A DNA stretch of 12,379 nucleotides, taken from assembly GCA_021029095.1 (NCBI GenBank), contig JAJOHG010000596.1:1-12379 (forward strand), read 5' to 3'. Under the pieces are notes generated by a model that searched no databases, was not told where the DNA came from, and was given only the letters and a program-made list of their open reading frames with translations. The position numbers were made by a program, and so were the translations under genes. Within the stretch, counting starts at the first letter, position 1. Every line of letters starts with the position of its first letter. Below are positions 1-7,790 of the stretch, in pieces. The stretch comes from Phellopilus nigrolimitatus (Eukaryota > Basidiomycota > Agaricomycetes > Hymenochaetales > Hymenochaetaceae).

Positions 1-507
1 CCAAGTAGGAATATGCACTATTGTTATGCTCGCAAGATTGAAGTGGTATAGAATAAGCCCTCAAATAAAGCCGTACGTGTATGCACGATAACGAAAGGAT
101 CGTAGCGAAAATGCTACTTCTAATCACGTTCTGTCATCCTCGGTGACACGGCTCCAGTGAATCGAGCAGATATTCGCAAGCCCAATTAAAAAATTCTATG
201 ACCTATCTTCCTTCTTGTTTACTGCTTAAACTCCCATTCGTATCACGCTTTACCCTTCGGGATGGTGTGTATCTCGACTTCGGCATATGAACAATTCGAA
301 CGGGCTAATGGGAAACTATGTACTGCTCACTCTTCGAAAACATTAGGTTTCTATTAAGTATACATCACGGTGCGGCTTGCAGTATGGGACAACTGTGGTC
401 TTAGTTTTCTTGATTCAAGGTCCATAACCAAAGCCGAGGGTACGTCTTTTCCAAAACAAAATGGTAATAACATTCTTCTGGCTCGAGTACGCAACACTCC
501 GCAGAAG
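1..507. other. Left flank, no gene supported
   Basis: I see no convincing exon, RNA gene or repeat here. All frames are broken at short intervals up to about position 370. From 370 onward a plus-strand frame stays open, but it begins with GTG, which is not a usual fungal start. The sequence from about 441 (GTACGT) to 504 (CCGCAG) has intron-like ends and may be an intron or 5' leader of the weak candidate gene that follows. Confidence 0.4.
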
Positions 508-886
508 ATGCGAGAGCACAAGCAGAAAAGGAAGCGTACAACCGCACGTGTAGCTCTGATGAGAGACAAGCTGGAGCCGGTGACGCTACCGCGCGCCTAC
601 GCTGTGGGCTTTACAATTGCGGTCCCTATGTTCCTCGACCTCGCCAACGTCCCCCGCTCACAAGCCGTGAAAGCTCTGCCACAGGAAGACAATTCAGGTG
701 AGCTCATTGTATGATGCTTTACAGAAAAAATGTTGCTGGTTTTTACTCTTTCAAACATTGTAAAAGTTGTAACTTTCATTATATTGTGTCTCAAGCTTGC
801 ATTTGCTCCAATGTGCAGAGGAAGCTGCTGCGAAATGCAGTCATCATGATCAGTTCTCACGGGGAGGGGACACAGCCAATCAATAA
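508..886 (+). CDS. Possible small two-exon gene, product unknown
   Basis: Weak candidate. Starting at the ATG at 508, the frame runs to 697. There a GTGAGC donor opens a 121-nt intron (698-818) with a pyrimidine-containing tail and a GTGCAG acceptor. Exon 2 (819-886) keeps the frame and ends in TAA, overlapped by an AATAAA poly(A)-type signal. The product would be 85 residues: a basic N-terminus (MREHKQKRKRTTAR), a middle part with a short hydrophobic patch (AVGFTIAVPMFLDLA) and an acidic/Ala stretch across the junction. I recognise no family. The intron is twice as long as those in the GH5 gene, and the upstream frame stays open without an ATG, so the true start could be further 5'. It may equally be chance or a gene fragment. 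Confidence 0.2.
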
Positions 887-960
887 AAGTCACGTGATAT
901 ATTATGGCACCGGAAGTATAAACGTATCAAATCCCTGATATCTGCCTTTTTGACATTCTA

Positions 961-1218
961 TAAGCCAACCGCCTCGATGACGAACTCACAAAATGGCTTG
1001 GATATGTGCAGCCGAGCGAACAAGACAGATATGTATTCCCCGTCAAGGGCAGCAAGACCATCGTTGCTCCGTCTGTCTGCCTTGTCCTCTAATTGCCGTC
1101 AATCCGTCCTGCCAAGGGTCCCACTCAGGACTTCGTTGAACTTGACACGAACAAAGCTGCTCTTTATTGGGCTTGTGGGATACTCGTATTCTGGTCATCC
1201 TGCCGCATGGGCGTATAA
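961..1218 (+). pseudogene. Coding-like stretch interrupted by one stop
   Basis: In the frame starting at 961 the translation from 964 reads like ordinary protein, including QPSEQDRYVFPVKGSKTIV and, after the break, GPTQDFVELDTNKAALYW. It is interrupted by a single TAA at 1090-1092 and ends at TAA 1216-1218. There is no ATG at its start; a TATAAG just before 964 could be an acceptor. No intron of normal size removes the internal stop. I do not recognise the family. A different plus-strand frame is open for 161 codons across 950-1435, so the choice of frame is uncertain. Best read as a possible decayed exon. Confidence 0.2.
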
Positions 1219-1779
1219 GAGCATAGACGAGGATGTCGGATCTGAAACTTTTATCTTCTCAATTTCCTCAGCAAACGTGTCTTTGTCTTGGGTCCTTCTC
1301 ACTACGTCTACATTGATGGTCGCGCGCTGTCTCGCTGCCACGAGTACGCAATACCACACGGAATTTTGGCCTTGGACTTTGAAAGTATGCATATGTTGTT
1401 TAGCGGTTGCTCTGAGTGGATTTTCATTCCCTTGACTTCCAGTAATATCGGAGCTTCGAAACGCCGGATCCTTCAGCGACATGGATCTTGAAACCGGTGA
1501 GGCTGAGCACAGCAATGAGATGCTTTTTTCCTTTCGGATAAAGAACACTATCTGCGGGAGTCACCTCATCGGTGTGCTGCTTGGCGCGGTGGCAGAATTG
1601 GAAGGAGGCTCGAGCGGGCATGAAGAAGATGCAACAAAGGCAACGCTGAAATGGGTACGGTACGAACAGAGCAGTGAGTGCCTGGAAATTAGTGATTCGA
1701 GCGTGAGTTATGCAAGCACCTTCGTCGTCTTAATTTCCAATTTCCAAGTCTTCTCTTCAAATTATAACTTGCCTATTGT
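1219..1779. other. Undecided stretch with competing open frames
   Basis: Both strands carry medium-length open frames here: minus 1548-1195 (117 codons) and 1621-1424, plus 1288-1491 and 1481-1843. They overlap and none shows a recognisable motif or joins to another by convincing splice sites. The minus frame at 1548-1195 has the more natural composition, with an acidic/basic run near its C-terminus (RRTQDKDTFAEEIEKIK), but this is not enough to call a gene. Confidence 0.3.
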
Positions 1780-2092
1780 AGGAAAAGAAAGAAACCTGAT
1801 GGTGTACGACACAAGGTGCAGAATTTGGCGAGCGTGTACATGAAACGAACTGGAAACGACTCAATACTGCATCGGAGGAAAAGAGGAATGTGATAATGTA
1901 CGACACGAGGTACAGAAGCTGGTGAGCGTGCATACATGAGAGGCGATTTGAATACGGCTCAATGAGAATATATTACATAGATGAGAAATGTTAGGGAGAC
2001 AAAAGAACGTGATAACGCAAGACGCAAGGTACAGACGCCAAGAAGCATGTTTATGAGACTCCTTGGAAACGCCTCAATATAAATATATTACA
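1780..2092. repeat. Three-unit degenerate tandem repeat (about 92-113 bp)
   Basis: Three successive units share an ordered set of words: GGAAAAGA or similar, TGATAATGTACGACAC, AAGGTACAGA, GAGCGTGCATACATGA, GGAAACGCCTCAATA, ATATATTACATCGGAGGA. Approximate units are 1780-1871, 1872-1979 and 1980-2092; the TGAT(A/G)(A/G) anchor lies at 1798, 1891 and 2010, giving spacings of 93 and 119. A fourth unit begins (GGAGGAAGATACGTG) and stops at about 2107. Units differ by many substitutions and small indels, so this is an old duplication. No long ORF follows the period. Confidence 0.6.
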
Positions 2093-2300
2093 TCGGAGGA
2101 AGATACGTGCTCGCAACTTGCGTGCAAATCTTTGACGAGAGACTCGTGATAATAGATCCACATGCTTTCAACATGTCACATACGTTCACCACAGCTTGCC
2201 GGAGGTTACGCCTTCCAGATCTGTCCAAAGAACTTTTTAACCTTTGCTCGACAATCGGTCCATGCTATCTGCAGATCTCAGGACGCCGATCTTCCTCGAG

Positions 2301-2306
2301 TATAAG
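2301..2306 (+). promoter_or_regulatory. TATA box of the GH5 gene
   Basis: TATAAG in the context CTCGAGTATAAGAGAGCG lies 101 bp before the GH5 start codon, a normal distance for a fungal TATA box with a leader of about 70 nt. The 2107-2406 interval has no supported gene and is best read as the promoter and 5' leader. A CCCCAG word at 2362-2367 (complement CTGGGG) fits the loose SYGGRG consensus of carbon-catabolite repressors. It sits downstream of the TATA box, and one copy of so short a motif proves nothing. Confidence 0.45.
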
Positions 2307-2406
2307 AGAGCGCAACATAGGATGTCGACCACATATCCTAAAGTTCTGGCATACCCACCTCCCCAGTTCACTCCTTTACGCAGCAAAGCGAACTACATTC
2401 CGAGAC

Positions 2407-4116
2407 ATGAAGCTCGGCCCCACTTTCCTTCTAACAGCACTGGCGTGCGTTTCGAACATCGGACACTTTGCCCGGGCCGCCAACTCCTTCGCTGGTTCAA
2501 ACTTGTATTATGCGGCTGGTTTGTCTGAAAGCGATCGCACTACGCTCCTGCAGTAAGTACTCTCATATGCGATTCAGTTTCTACGGAGCAAGAGTTCTGA
2601 TCATGATTTGGCACTAGGGGCTTGCAAGATGCAGGTATGAAAGTGCTTCGCGTCTGGCTCGATGGTCAGTCGACGGGGTCTACCAAGGTACGCACATAAT
2701 AAGTAATCTGAACTTGTTATAGTAACAGTATCTTTGATAAGGGCACGAAAATCACCAGCTACCCTTCGTTGGAGCCTAAAGAGATTGGCACGTACGATGA
2801 TACCGTTCTCAACAAACTTGACGCGTTCATGGTCGATGCGAAAGCCCATAACATCAAGGTCGGTCTTTACCGTTATCATTTGTCTCATGAATTCTTTCTG
2901 ACTATTTTCGAAGTTGATGATAAGCATGCATAGTTTCAATGCGCTTCAAGGGAAAGATGTTTACGGCTCAACATATGGGACCGGTAAGCTGTAAATCTCC
3001 TCACGAAACACTGGTCTGCTAACGATATTGTTTGCCCTTCAGGAACGTTTTATACTTCGGAAAAGGCCTCGACACAATTCGATGATAGATTGCGCCATGT
3101 TCTGGTGCGGAAATTCTTTTTTTCTACTAATAGTCGCGAAGTTGTTCCTGATAGTATGTTATGCACAGAATCACAATCATTCGACGCTGAACAAGCCATG
3201 GAAGGAGCTCTCCGACTATATATTTGCATTCGAGGCGCAAAATGAAGCCATGATTGGCAAGGTGAATGCTGCAGCTTTTTAAGCATCGAGGAAACGAGCT
3301 AACATACAATCATCAAATTTAGGGTGCACAATTCATTTCAGACCACCAATCCTGGTGAGTAGGCGCATATTCGCAATATTCCTTTTGAGAAGTCCTGACT
3401 ACTGCCGGAAATTAGGCAATGCGACCGGGCCAGTACAATCAAGACCGAGCTAGGTAACAACAGCGGGGTACGTGTTATTTATTTTCGAATTAATAGAAAC
3501 AAGTCTACTTATAATCGTCACAGATCCTCGTCACCACGGGCGGCGCATCCTATCTCGACGAGTCGGTACAGTCAGACTGGTTGTCTTGCCCTGCGCTTGA
3601 CATTGTTGCCATCCATGCGTATGGCGAAGGGGACTTCGATACCTCGAAGATACAGTCGAAAGTCAAACAGGCGCAAGCTGCAGGGAAGAAGCTTATTTTC
3701 CAAGAATGGTAGAAACGAATCCCCAGGTTAAAAGTCTAATACGAAAAAGGCGGCTTACTGTGCATTTTTAGGGGTGCCTGCTATTTTTCCACGTCGAATA
3801 ACAATTGCCCGTCCGGAAGCGTACTTAACGCAGGGACTCGGAATAGCAACATACAGAAGTGGACGAAGCAAATCACGGCGGCGGGAGTGCCCTGGATGTA
3901 CTGGCAGGTCATTCCTAACGCTGATCCTCATGTAAGTACAGATTTGTGTATCCAGCCGTCTACTCTATCGTCACGCTAATACTGTTCGGTATTTAGGGCG
4001 GTACGGATTACGAGATTGCAGTTAACACTGATCCGTCCTGGAATACATTGAAGGCTGCCTCACAGGCGGCTTTGCAAGCTTCATCAGCATTTGACTTCTC
4101 AGCGAACCTGCTCTGA
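2407..4116 (+). CDS. Secreted GH5 glycoside hydrolase, 11 exons
   Basis: Exons: 2407-2552, 2618-2687, 2742-2858, 2914-2983, 3043-3104, 3169-3261, 3323-3354, 3416-3467, 3524-3708, 3772-3931, 3997-4116. The joined frame has no stop and gives 368 residues, normal for single-domain fungal GH5 enzymes. Residues 1-24/25 form a signal peptide (basic start, hydrophobic core, ARA-A cleavage region), so the product should be secreted. The (beta/alpha)8 core shows KVLRVWLDG (Arg60), ISMHSFNAL, IFAFEAQNEAM with acid/base Glu181, DIVAIHAYG (His245, Tyr247), LIFQEWG with nucleophile Glu275, and PWMYWQ (Trp320). This fits a retaining clan-A enzyme attacking beta-1,4-mannan or a related beta-glucan; the exact substrate cannot be told from sequence alone. 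There is no carbohydrate-binding module. The ATG is the first in frame, begins the signal peptide, and lies 101 bp after a TATA box. The ten introns are 54-65 nt; those ending at 2741 and 2913 use AAG acceptors. Exon 7 is only 32 nt. The gene looks intact. Confidence 0.9.
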
Positions 4117-4433
4117 GGTTCGTAATGGTCGTTGGGGATTGGAGTTTCATGCATGATGATAATCGAGTCCAAACATATGGATACACTTAGTCTAAAGAAC
4201 AAGAGTAATAAGTAATTGCGAAAGCTTAGTAGGGCTTTATATACCAGAATGAGTTGCGCGTTATAAAATCGCATGATAGTGTTTGGACTTACATGGACTC
4301 ACAAGACAAACACAAATTGAAATTGCGTGATGTCACGCGTGATTGGACGCGCCTCTGACGTTGCGAGTTTTTCAACTCACGAGTCCACGACACTACTTAC
4401 ACCTGGCCATCGTCGCAAACCCCATCTGGTCTC
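4117..4433 (+). promoter_or_regulatory. Intergenic: GH5 3' region and promoter remnant
   Basis: Holds the GH5 3' untranslated region and the upstream region of the next gene. About 90 bp before the ATG at 4434 there is an ATTGG (4342-4346, an inverted CCAAT box). It is preceded by TGATGTCACGCG (4329-4340), a CRE-like half-site overlapping an ACGCGT word. These fit a fungal promoter but are short. No other gene seen. Confidence 0.3.
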
Positions 4434-5558
4434 ATGCAAGAGGCTCCTTCAGATACAAGAGATCTGCTAGTTATTGACCTGAGCAGCTCAGACAAAGCGC
4501 CAGGTGAAGGTGACAAATCGAACTCACCTCCGCGTCTGAGAGCCGACGCACAGAAGTCGAAGACACGCAGCGGAGACGTTCCGACGAAGATTTTCGAGGA
4601 CTCGGAAGACGATGCTGATAGTCAGTCGGATGTCGACGACGAAGTAAAGGATTTGAAGCCTCTGATCGATCCGTCGACAAATATTAGGGTGCGTAATCCT
4701 AAAGTTAGCTACTATCTCGCCAAATTTCAGTGCAAATTATTTTTCAGGTAGACCTTGAGTCTGTCGTTTTCAAAGGCTTCGAATGTGACGGGGCATTCGC
4801 TTACTCTCACCGCTACTCTATTGATGGGACCCGAACCCATATCTCAATTTCACTGGTCTAGGCCCTATAAGATTGCCTCTGAGCGGAAGAGATAGTTGAT
4901 AGTTACAAGAAGACACGCGTTGAACTGGGGGTGAAGCGGGCGAACTTGGAGTGCTTTTCGGATCAAGTACGTGTCCACGAATCACTCAACGTCGTGTCTT
5001 CCACATAAAACCAGACAGGTTAGCTTCGACAATCCTGCGTGGGAGCAGTGGTTTAGGCGGGGCTTTTTCCTACTCACCTTCTGTGGAAAGCTCGACATCA
5101 GTGACCTTAAGACAAAGAGGTGTCAACTCGGAAGATTACCGCTACATAAGGAGGGATCCTCGTGAATCTGAATATTTTTGTTTTTTCTTTCCAGTAATTG
5201 ATTTTTCGATTTCTAGTCTAGGTCACCTTGAAAGGTAGGTTTAATCTGTATACATAAGTTTATTGCTGCATCTCACGAGTTTCATAGTGGCACGTCGGAA
5301 GGCAGATTTGGGACTGTTGTCATTGTTCTTCCATTCACCGGTGGACGACTCCAGTTACTGCATGCAGGAAAAGTCAAGTCGTATGACCTCGCACAACGGA
5401 CCTCGCGTGGCAAATGCTGGACAATACTTGAAAATGTGGTTTGGGGAGATGATAATAGAAAACCCATCGCAAAGAATTCCGACCAATCATCCTATGGCTT
5501 CAATACGCAATATGCGTCGTTAGAGATTTTCTCGATCCTCGGAAGGCACAGCACATGA
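4434..5558 (+). pseudogene. Broken 2OG-Fe(II) dioxygenase-family gene
   Basis: Exons by homology and splice sites: 4434-4688, 4748-4966, 5019-5161, 5217-5234, 5288-5558. The first exon encodes a disordered acidic N-terminus with a SUMO-interacting-type core (LLVIDLSSSD, residues 11-20). Later exons match, in order, landmarks of the large Agaricomycete family annotated as prolyl-4-hydroxylase-type Fe(2+)/2OG dioxygenases: GLGPIRLPLSGR, VSFDNPAWEQW, KRCQLGRLPLHKEGS, then across two splice junctions SLGHLESGTSEGRFGTVV and IVLPFTGGRLQLLHAG. Signs of decay: TAG, TAA and TGA at 4859, 4868 and 4880 in exon 2, with GLGPIRLPLSGR readable only in a shifted frame (4855-4890) before the original frame returns. 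About ten residues seem lost after it. The iron-binding H-x-D reads H-L-E. The sequence after LLHAGKVKSYDLA no longer resembles the family, and the distal histidine region is not recognisable before the TGA at 5556. Family members are much longer (several hundred residues). Family assignment is from remembered consensus, not a search. Confidence 0.65.
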
Positions 5559-5584
5559 AGTCGGAAGGATATCCATACGGTTTT

Positions 5585-5601
5585 TAGGGCTCCGCACCGT
5601 A
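5585..5601 (+). repeat. Left terminal inverted repeat of hAT element
   Basis: TAGGGCTCCGCACCGTA; perfect 17-bp match to the reverse complement of 6016-6032. With a 1-nt gap the similarity continues a few bases inward (CCGTA on both sides). Confidence 0.9.
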
Positions 5602-5711
5602 CCGTATACGGTTACGACCGTATAGCACAGTCCCGTTTACGAATACGATCCGTACGTACACGGCCCGTATGAAGGTGAACAGTGCCCACTTACGGTACGG
5701 ATACGGTCCAA

Positions 5712-6001
5712 ATACGGTACGGCCGTAATCTGTAATTTACGGTCTTGACATCCGTTTTCAAGCAGCTACGGACAATTCACAATGCAGCAAGTTACTTATT
5801 TCAGCTATATTGGCACCTCATAATGTAGTTTAACTCAGTGCAAGCACCAGATACTCGAATCTCATGACATATAGCAGGGGCCGTATACGGCACTTGAAGT
5901 GTCACATCGTTACGGACACTGCCCGTAACTTACGATCCGTATTTTGAAAAATTTGAGGCGCTTACGATACGGTTACGGGACCGTATACGGTACGGCCGTA
6001 A
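5712..6001. repeat. 17-bp direct repeat inside the hAT element
   Basis: ATACGGTACGGCCGTAA occurs at 5712-5728 and again, identical and in the same orientation, at 5985-6001. It is the longest exact unit of the TACGG/CCGTA array and contains the palindrome TACGGCCGTA. It is a good candidate for a high-affinity binding site of the mobilising transposase. Confidence 0.75.
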
Positions 6002-6015
6002 ACCAGAATTACGGT

Positions 6016-6032
6016 TACGGTGCGGAGCCCTA
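6016..6032 (-). repeat. Right terminal inverted repeat of hAT element
   Basis: TACGGTGCGGAGCCCTA, the exact reverse complement of the left end. The next ACGGTTTT is the second copy of the target duplication. Confidence 0.9.
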
Positions 6033-6166
6033 ACGGTTTTGTGTTTCCATAACTTTCATATTATTTGTAAAGACATTTACCGCGAATATAATACGCTTGC
6101 GGGCGATGGTATACATAATAGATGGAGTACGGGTATACGTACAGACAATATAAAGGGCAGAATGAA

Positions 6167-6976
6167 TCAAGTGCTGTACCAGCCACTCATCAGCCATGCC
6201 TCGTTGTGCAACGAGTGCACCGTGCTCAGGTCCCCGTCAGCGGCACCCGCAGGCACCTCGCGCAACCGCTTTTCTAGCGCGAATGCGATCTTCGTCAGCG
6301 CAGCTGAGCATGTCCGGTGACCGTACGGGAACGCGACGAACGCCTCGCGGTGTGTCAGGATCGCATCGAGGAAGTTGAAGTCCGCATCTCGCATGCCGGA
6401 TGCGGAGCAGGCGGTGGGCGCAAAGTGCGTGTGCAGTGCATGAAGAAGGCCGCAGCCGAGGGCGGGCGCTTCATCTTTCGACGCAATAAACTGGATGCGC
6501 GTTCAGCTGATATTTATTGTAAGAAATACAGATTGACGCACCTGGGTGTTCCCTTCCCCGTCGGTCACCTCCATCATCATCGCATCCTCTGTGCTTGGAC
6601 CCGCGTCCGAGCCAGAGTTTGCGCGGGACAACTCCAAAGGATGTATCGAACATGACTCATTCTAGACGGCGCACATAAGTATGGGATAGATTCTCGCAAA
6701 AACATTGCAGTACGATGACGAACATACCTGCTTGCTTTGGTCGAACTGCCCGTCAGCCGGCTCAGGAGCCCATCCTCGTAAGGTCAATGATCCAAACATG
6801 CCGCAGATCTCGGCGTCCATAGCAGAATTCACTGGGCCGTTCTACGAGGGGCAAAGCATATATAACACATGCCAGTGATTATCAAGAGATTAACATTGCA
6901 TTCCGGGACAGAATGCTGAGTGCAAACTAACCTCGTAGTCCAGCGACGTTGTCGAAAGGGTGCGTTGCATCGACAT
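6167..6976 (-). CDS. Unrecognised protein, spliced minus-strand gene
   Basis: Minus-strand exons 6976-6932, 6841-6728, 6661-6542 and 6490-6167 join in frame with phase-0 junctions. The introns are 90, 66 and 51 nt with clean ends (GTTAGT...CGTAG, GTATGT...TCTAG, GTGCGT...TCCAG). From the ATG at 6976 the product is 200 residues. The first two thirds are polar and Ser/Asp-rich (LSRANSGSDAGPSTEDAMMM), probably flexible. The last exon is well-composed globular sequence, with GCGLLHALHTHFAP, AILTHREAFVAFPYGH and ALEKRLREVPAGAADG, and the C-terminus AWLMSGWYST. I do not recognise the family. The frame stays open upstream to a possible acceptor at 7016 (CCGCAG). An exon at 7259-7231 (MIAPTVGGH, donor GTATGC) would join in phase and give 223 residues, but needs a 214-nt intron. 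Every junction holding phase argues for a real, probably expressed gene. It converges on the dioxygenase relic, with the hAT element between. Confidence 0.6.
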
Positions 6977-7016
6977 GGCAGTATATGCAGCGGCTATATT
7001 GGAGTCAATTGTCGGG

Positions 7017-7790
7017 CTGCGGATAGTTTAAAGGAGCACGAAAAACGATCAAGGCGTGCACAGAGAAAGAGGCGACGGATAGGAGCAGCCACCAGAGCTA
7101 GTGAGCCACTCTTATTGATTCGGGGGAAGAGACAGGAGGCTTGGAACCCTCGACCCGCGGTCATCCGCTTGTGGGTGACTCGTCCGCGTAGCTTGCCTGC
7201 GAGCTCCCACGTTTCCCGCACATTGCATACGCGTGCCCTCCGACGGTGGGCGCGATCATCGCAAACTGAATAGATGTGCTTTGCGCTGCTGCATGTGAGA
7301 TGATTCGAAAAGACGGAGGTGGCAAAGCAAAGCACTCGTGTGAATAAACGTGCATCTCTCATTTGTGGCCAAACATGTTGGATTCTTTTCTTTCTTTTCT
7401 TCTCGCAGTGCTGTCAGATGCTCTCTTGTGAAAAATATTTTGTTCGCCCGCTGAGGTCTTATTTTGAGCTCCTGTTCGCGATGCGGCGATACAAGTATTT
7501 CTTCTGGGTTTACGTTGACCCCGGCGACGAGTCTCCCTGGTTTCCGTTGCAACTGCTGATATTCCGAAAGGAAAACGACAAGCAACCTTGATCATATGAT
7601 AATGGTTTTTATTTTATTTTAGAAAGCGTCCTCCAGTCGACTGAACGGTCATACGTGTATTACTTCGTACTCACTCTCTATGCTGGCAAGGCGTTGCACA
7701 CCCACATGGCAGCAGCCAAAAGTCTAAGCTAAATCTCAAAAGCAACTTTTTTTCAAGAAGTGACAAGAGGCCCGAAAATAATATGCCGCG
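7017..7790. other. Unassigned stretch upstream of minus-strand gene
   Basis: May hold the promoter and a first exon (7259-7231) of the minus-strand gene. A plus-strand segment 7410-7591 looks exon-like: it follows a strong pyrimidine tract ending in CTCGCAG (7402-7408) and encodes a frame from ATG 7418 to TGA 7591 (57 residues, including YFELLFAMRRYKYFF and VDPGDESPWFPLQ). Minus-strand frames across the same bases are equally open, so I cannot decide. 7592-7790 shows nothing but AT-rich sequence. Confidence 0.25.

Larger units (their letters stand above)
5585..6032. mobile_element. Non-autonomous hAT element (MITE-like), 448 bp
   Basis: The element begins TAGGGCTCCGCACCGTA and ends with its exact reverse complement, and it is flanked by a perfect 8-bp duplication. 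Both features are diagnostic of hAT transposons, and a 5' TAGGG end is in line with hAT termini. It contains no transposase ORF, so it could only have moved with a transposase supplied elsewhere in the genome. The outer 180 and 150 bp are packed with TACGG and its complement CCGTA (about 27 copies by hand count), as expected for subterminal transposase-binding sites; the middle (about 5770-5880) is unrelated AT-richer sequence. The exact duplication and perfect ends suggest a fairly recent insertion. It lies 26 bp after the stop of the dioxygenase relic and 134 bp after the minus-strand gene's stop, that is, between two convergent 3' ends. Confidence 0.87.
5577..6040. repeat. 8-bp target site duplication ACGGTTTT
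   Basis: ACGGTTTT occurs at 5577-5584 and 6033-6040, exactly abutting the ends of the inverted repeats. An exact 8-bp duplication is the signature of hAT-superfamily insertion. Confidence 0.85.

Noticed and set aside
950..1435. 161-codon plus-strand ORF
   Set aside because: Does not begin with an ATG, has no recognisable motif, and overlaps more protein-like frames on both strands; not called as a gene.
3028..3282. Single plus ORF of 84 codons inside the GH5 gene
   Set aside because: It is GH5 exon 6 read through introns on both sides; the true exon is 3169-3261.
4008..4274. Minus-strand ORF over the GH5 3' end
   Set aside because: Mirror of the last GH5 exon plus its 3' region; no independent support.
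4827..4842. tRNA B-box-like word (GGTTCGGGTCCC on the minus strand)
   Set aside because: No matching A box, acceptor stem or anticodon arm; it lies in an exon of the dioxygenase relic.
6196..6655. Plus-strand Arg/Ser-rich ORFs
   Set aside because: Mirror frames of the GC-rich last exons of the spliced minus-strand gene; composition is typical of antisense reading.
6994..7362. 122-codon minus-strand ORF
   Set aside because: Frame differs from the one that joins to the downstream exons, has low-quality Cys/Arg-rich composition and ends at TAG just inside the proposed exon.
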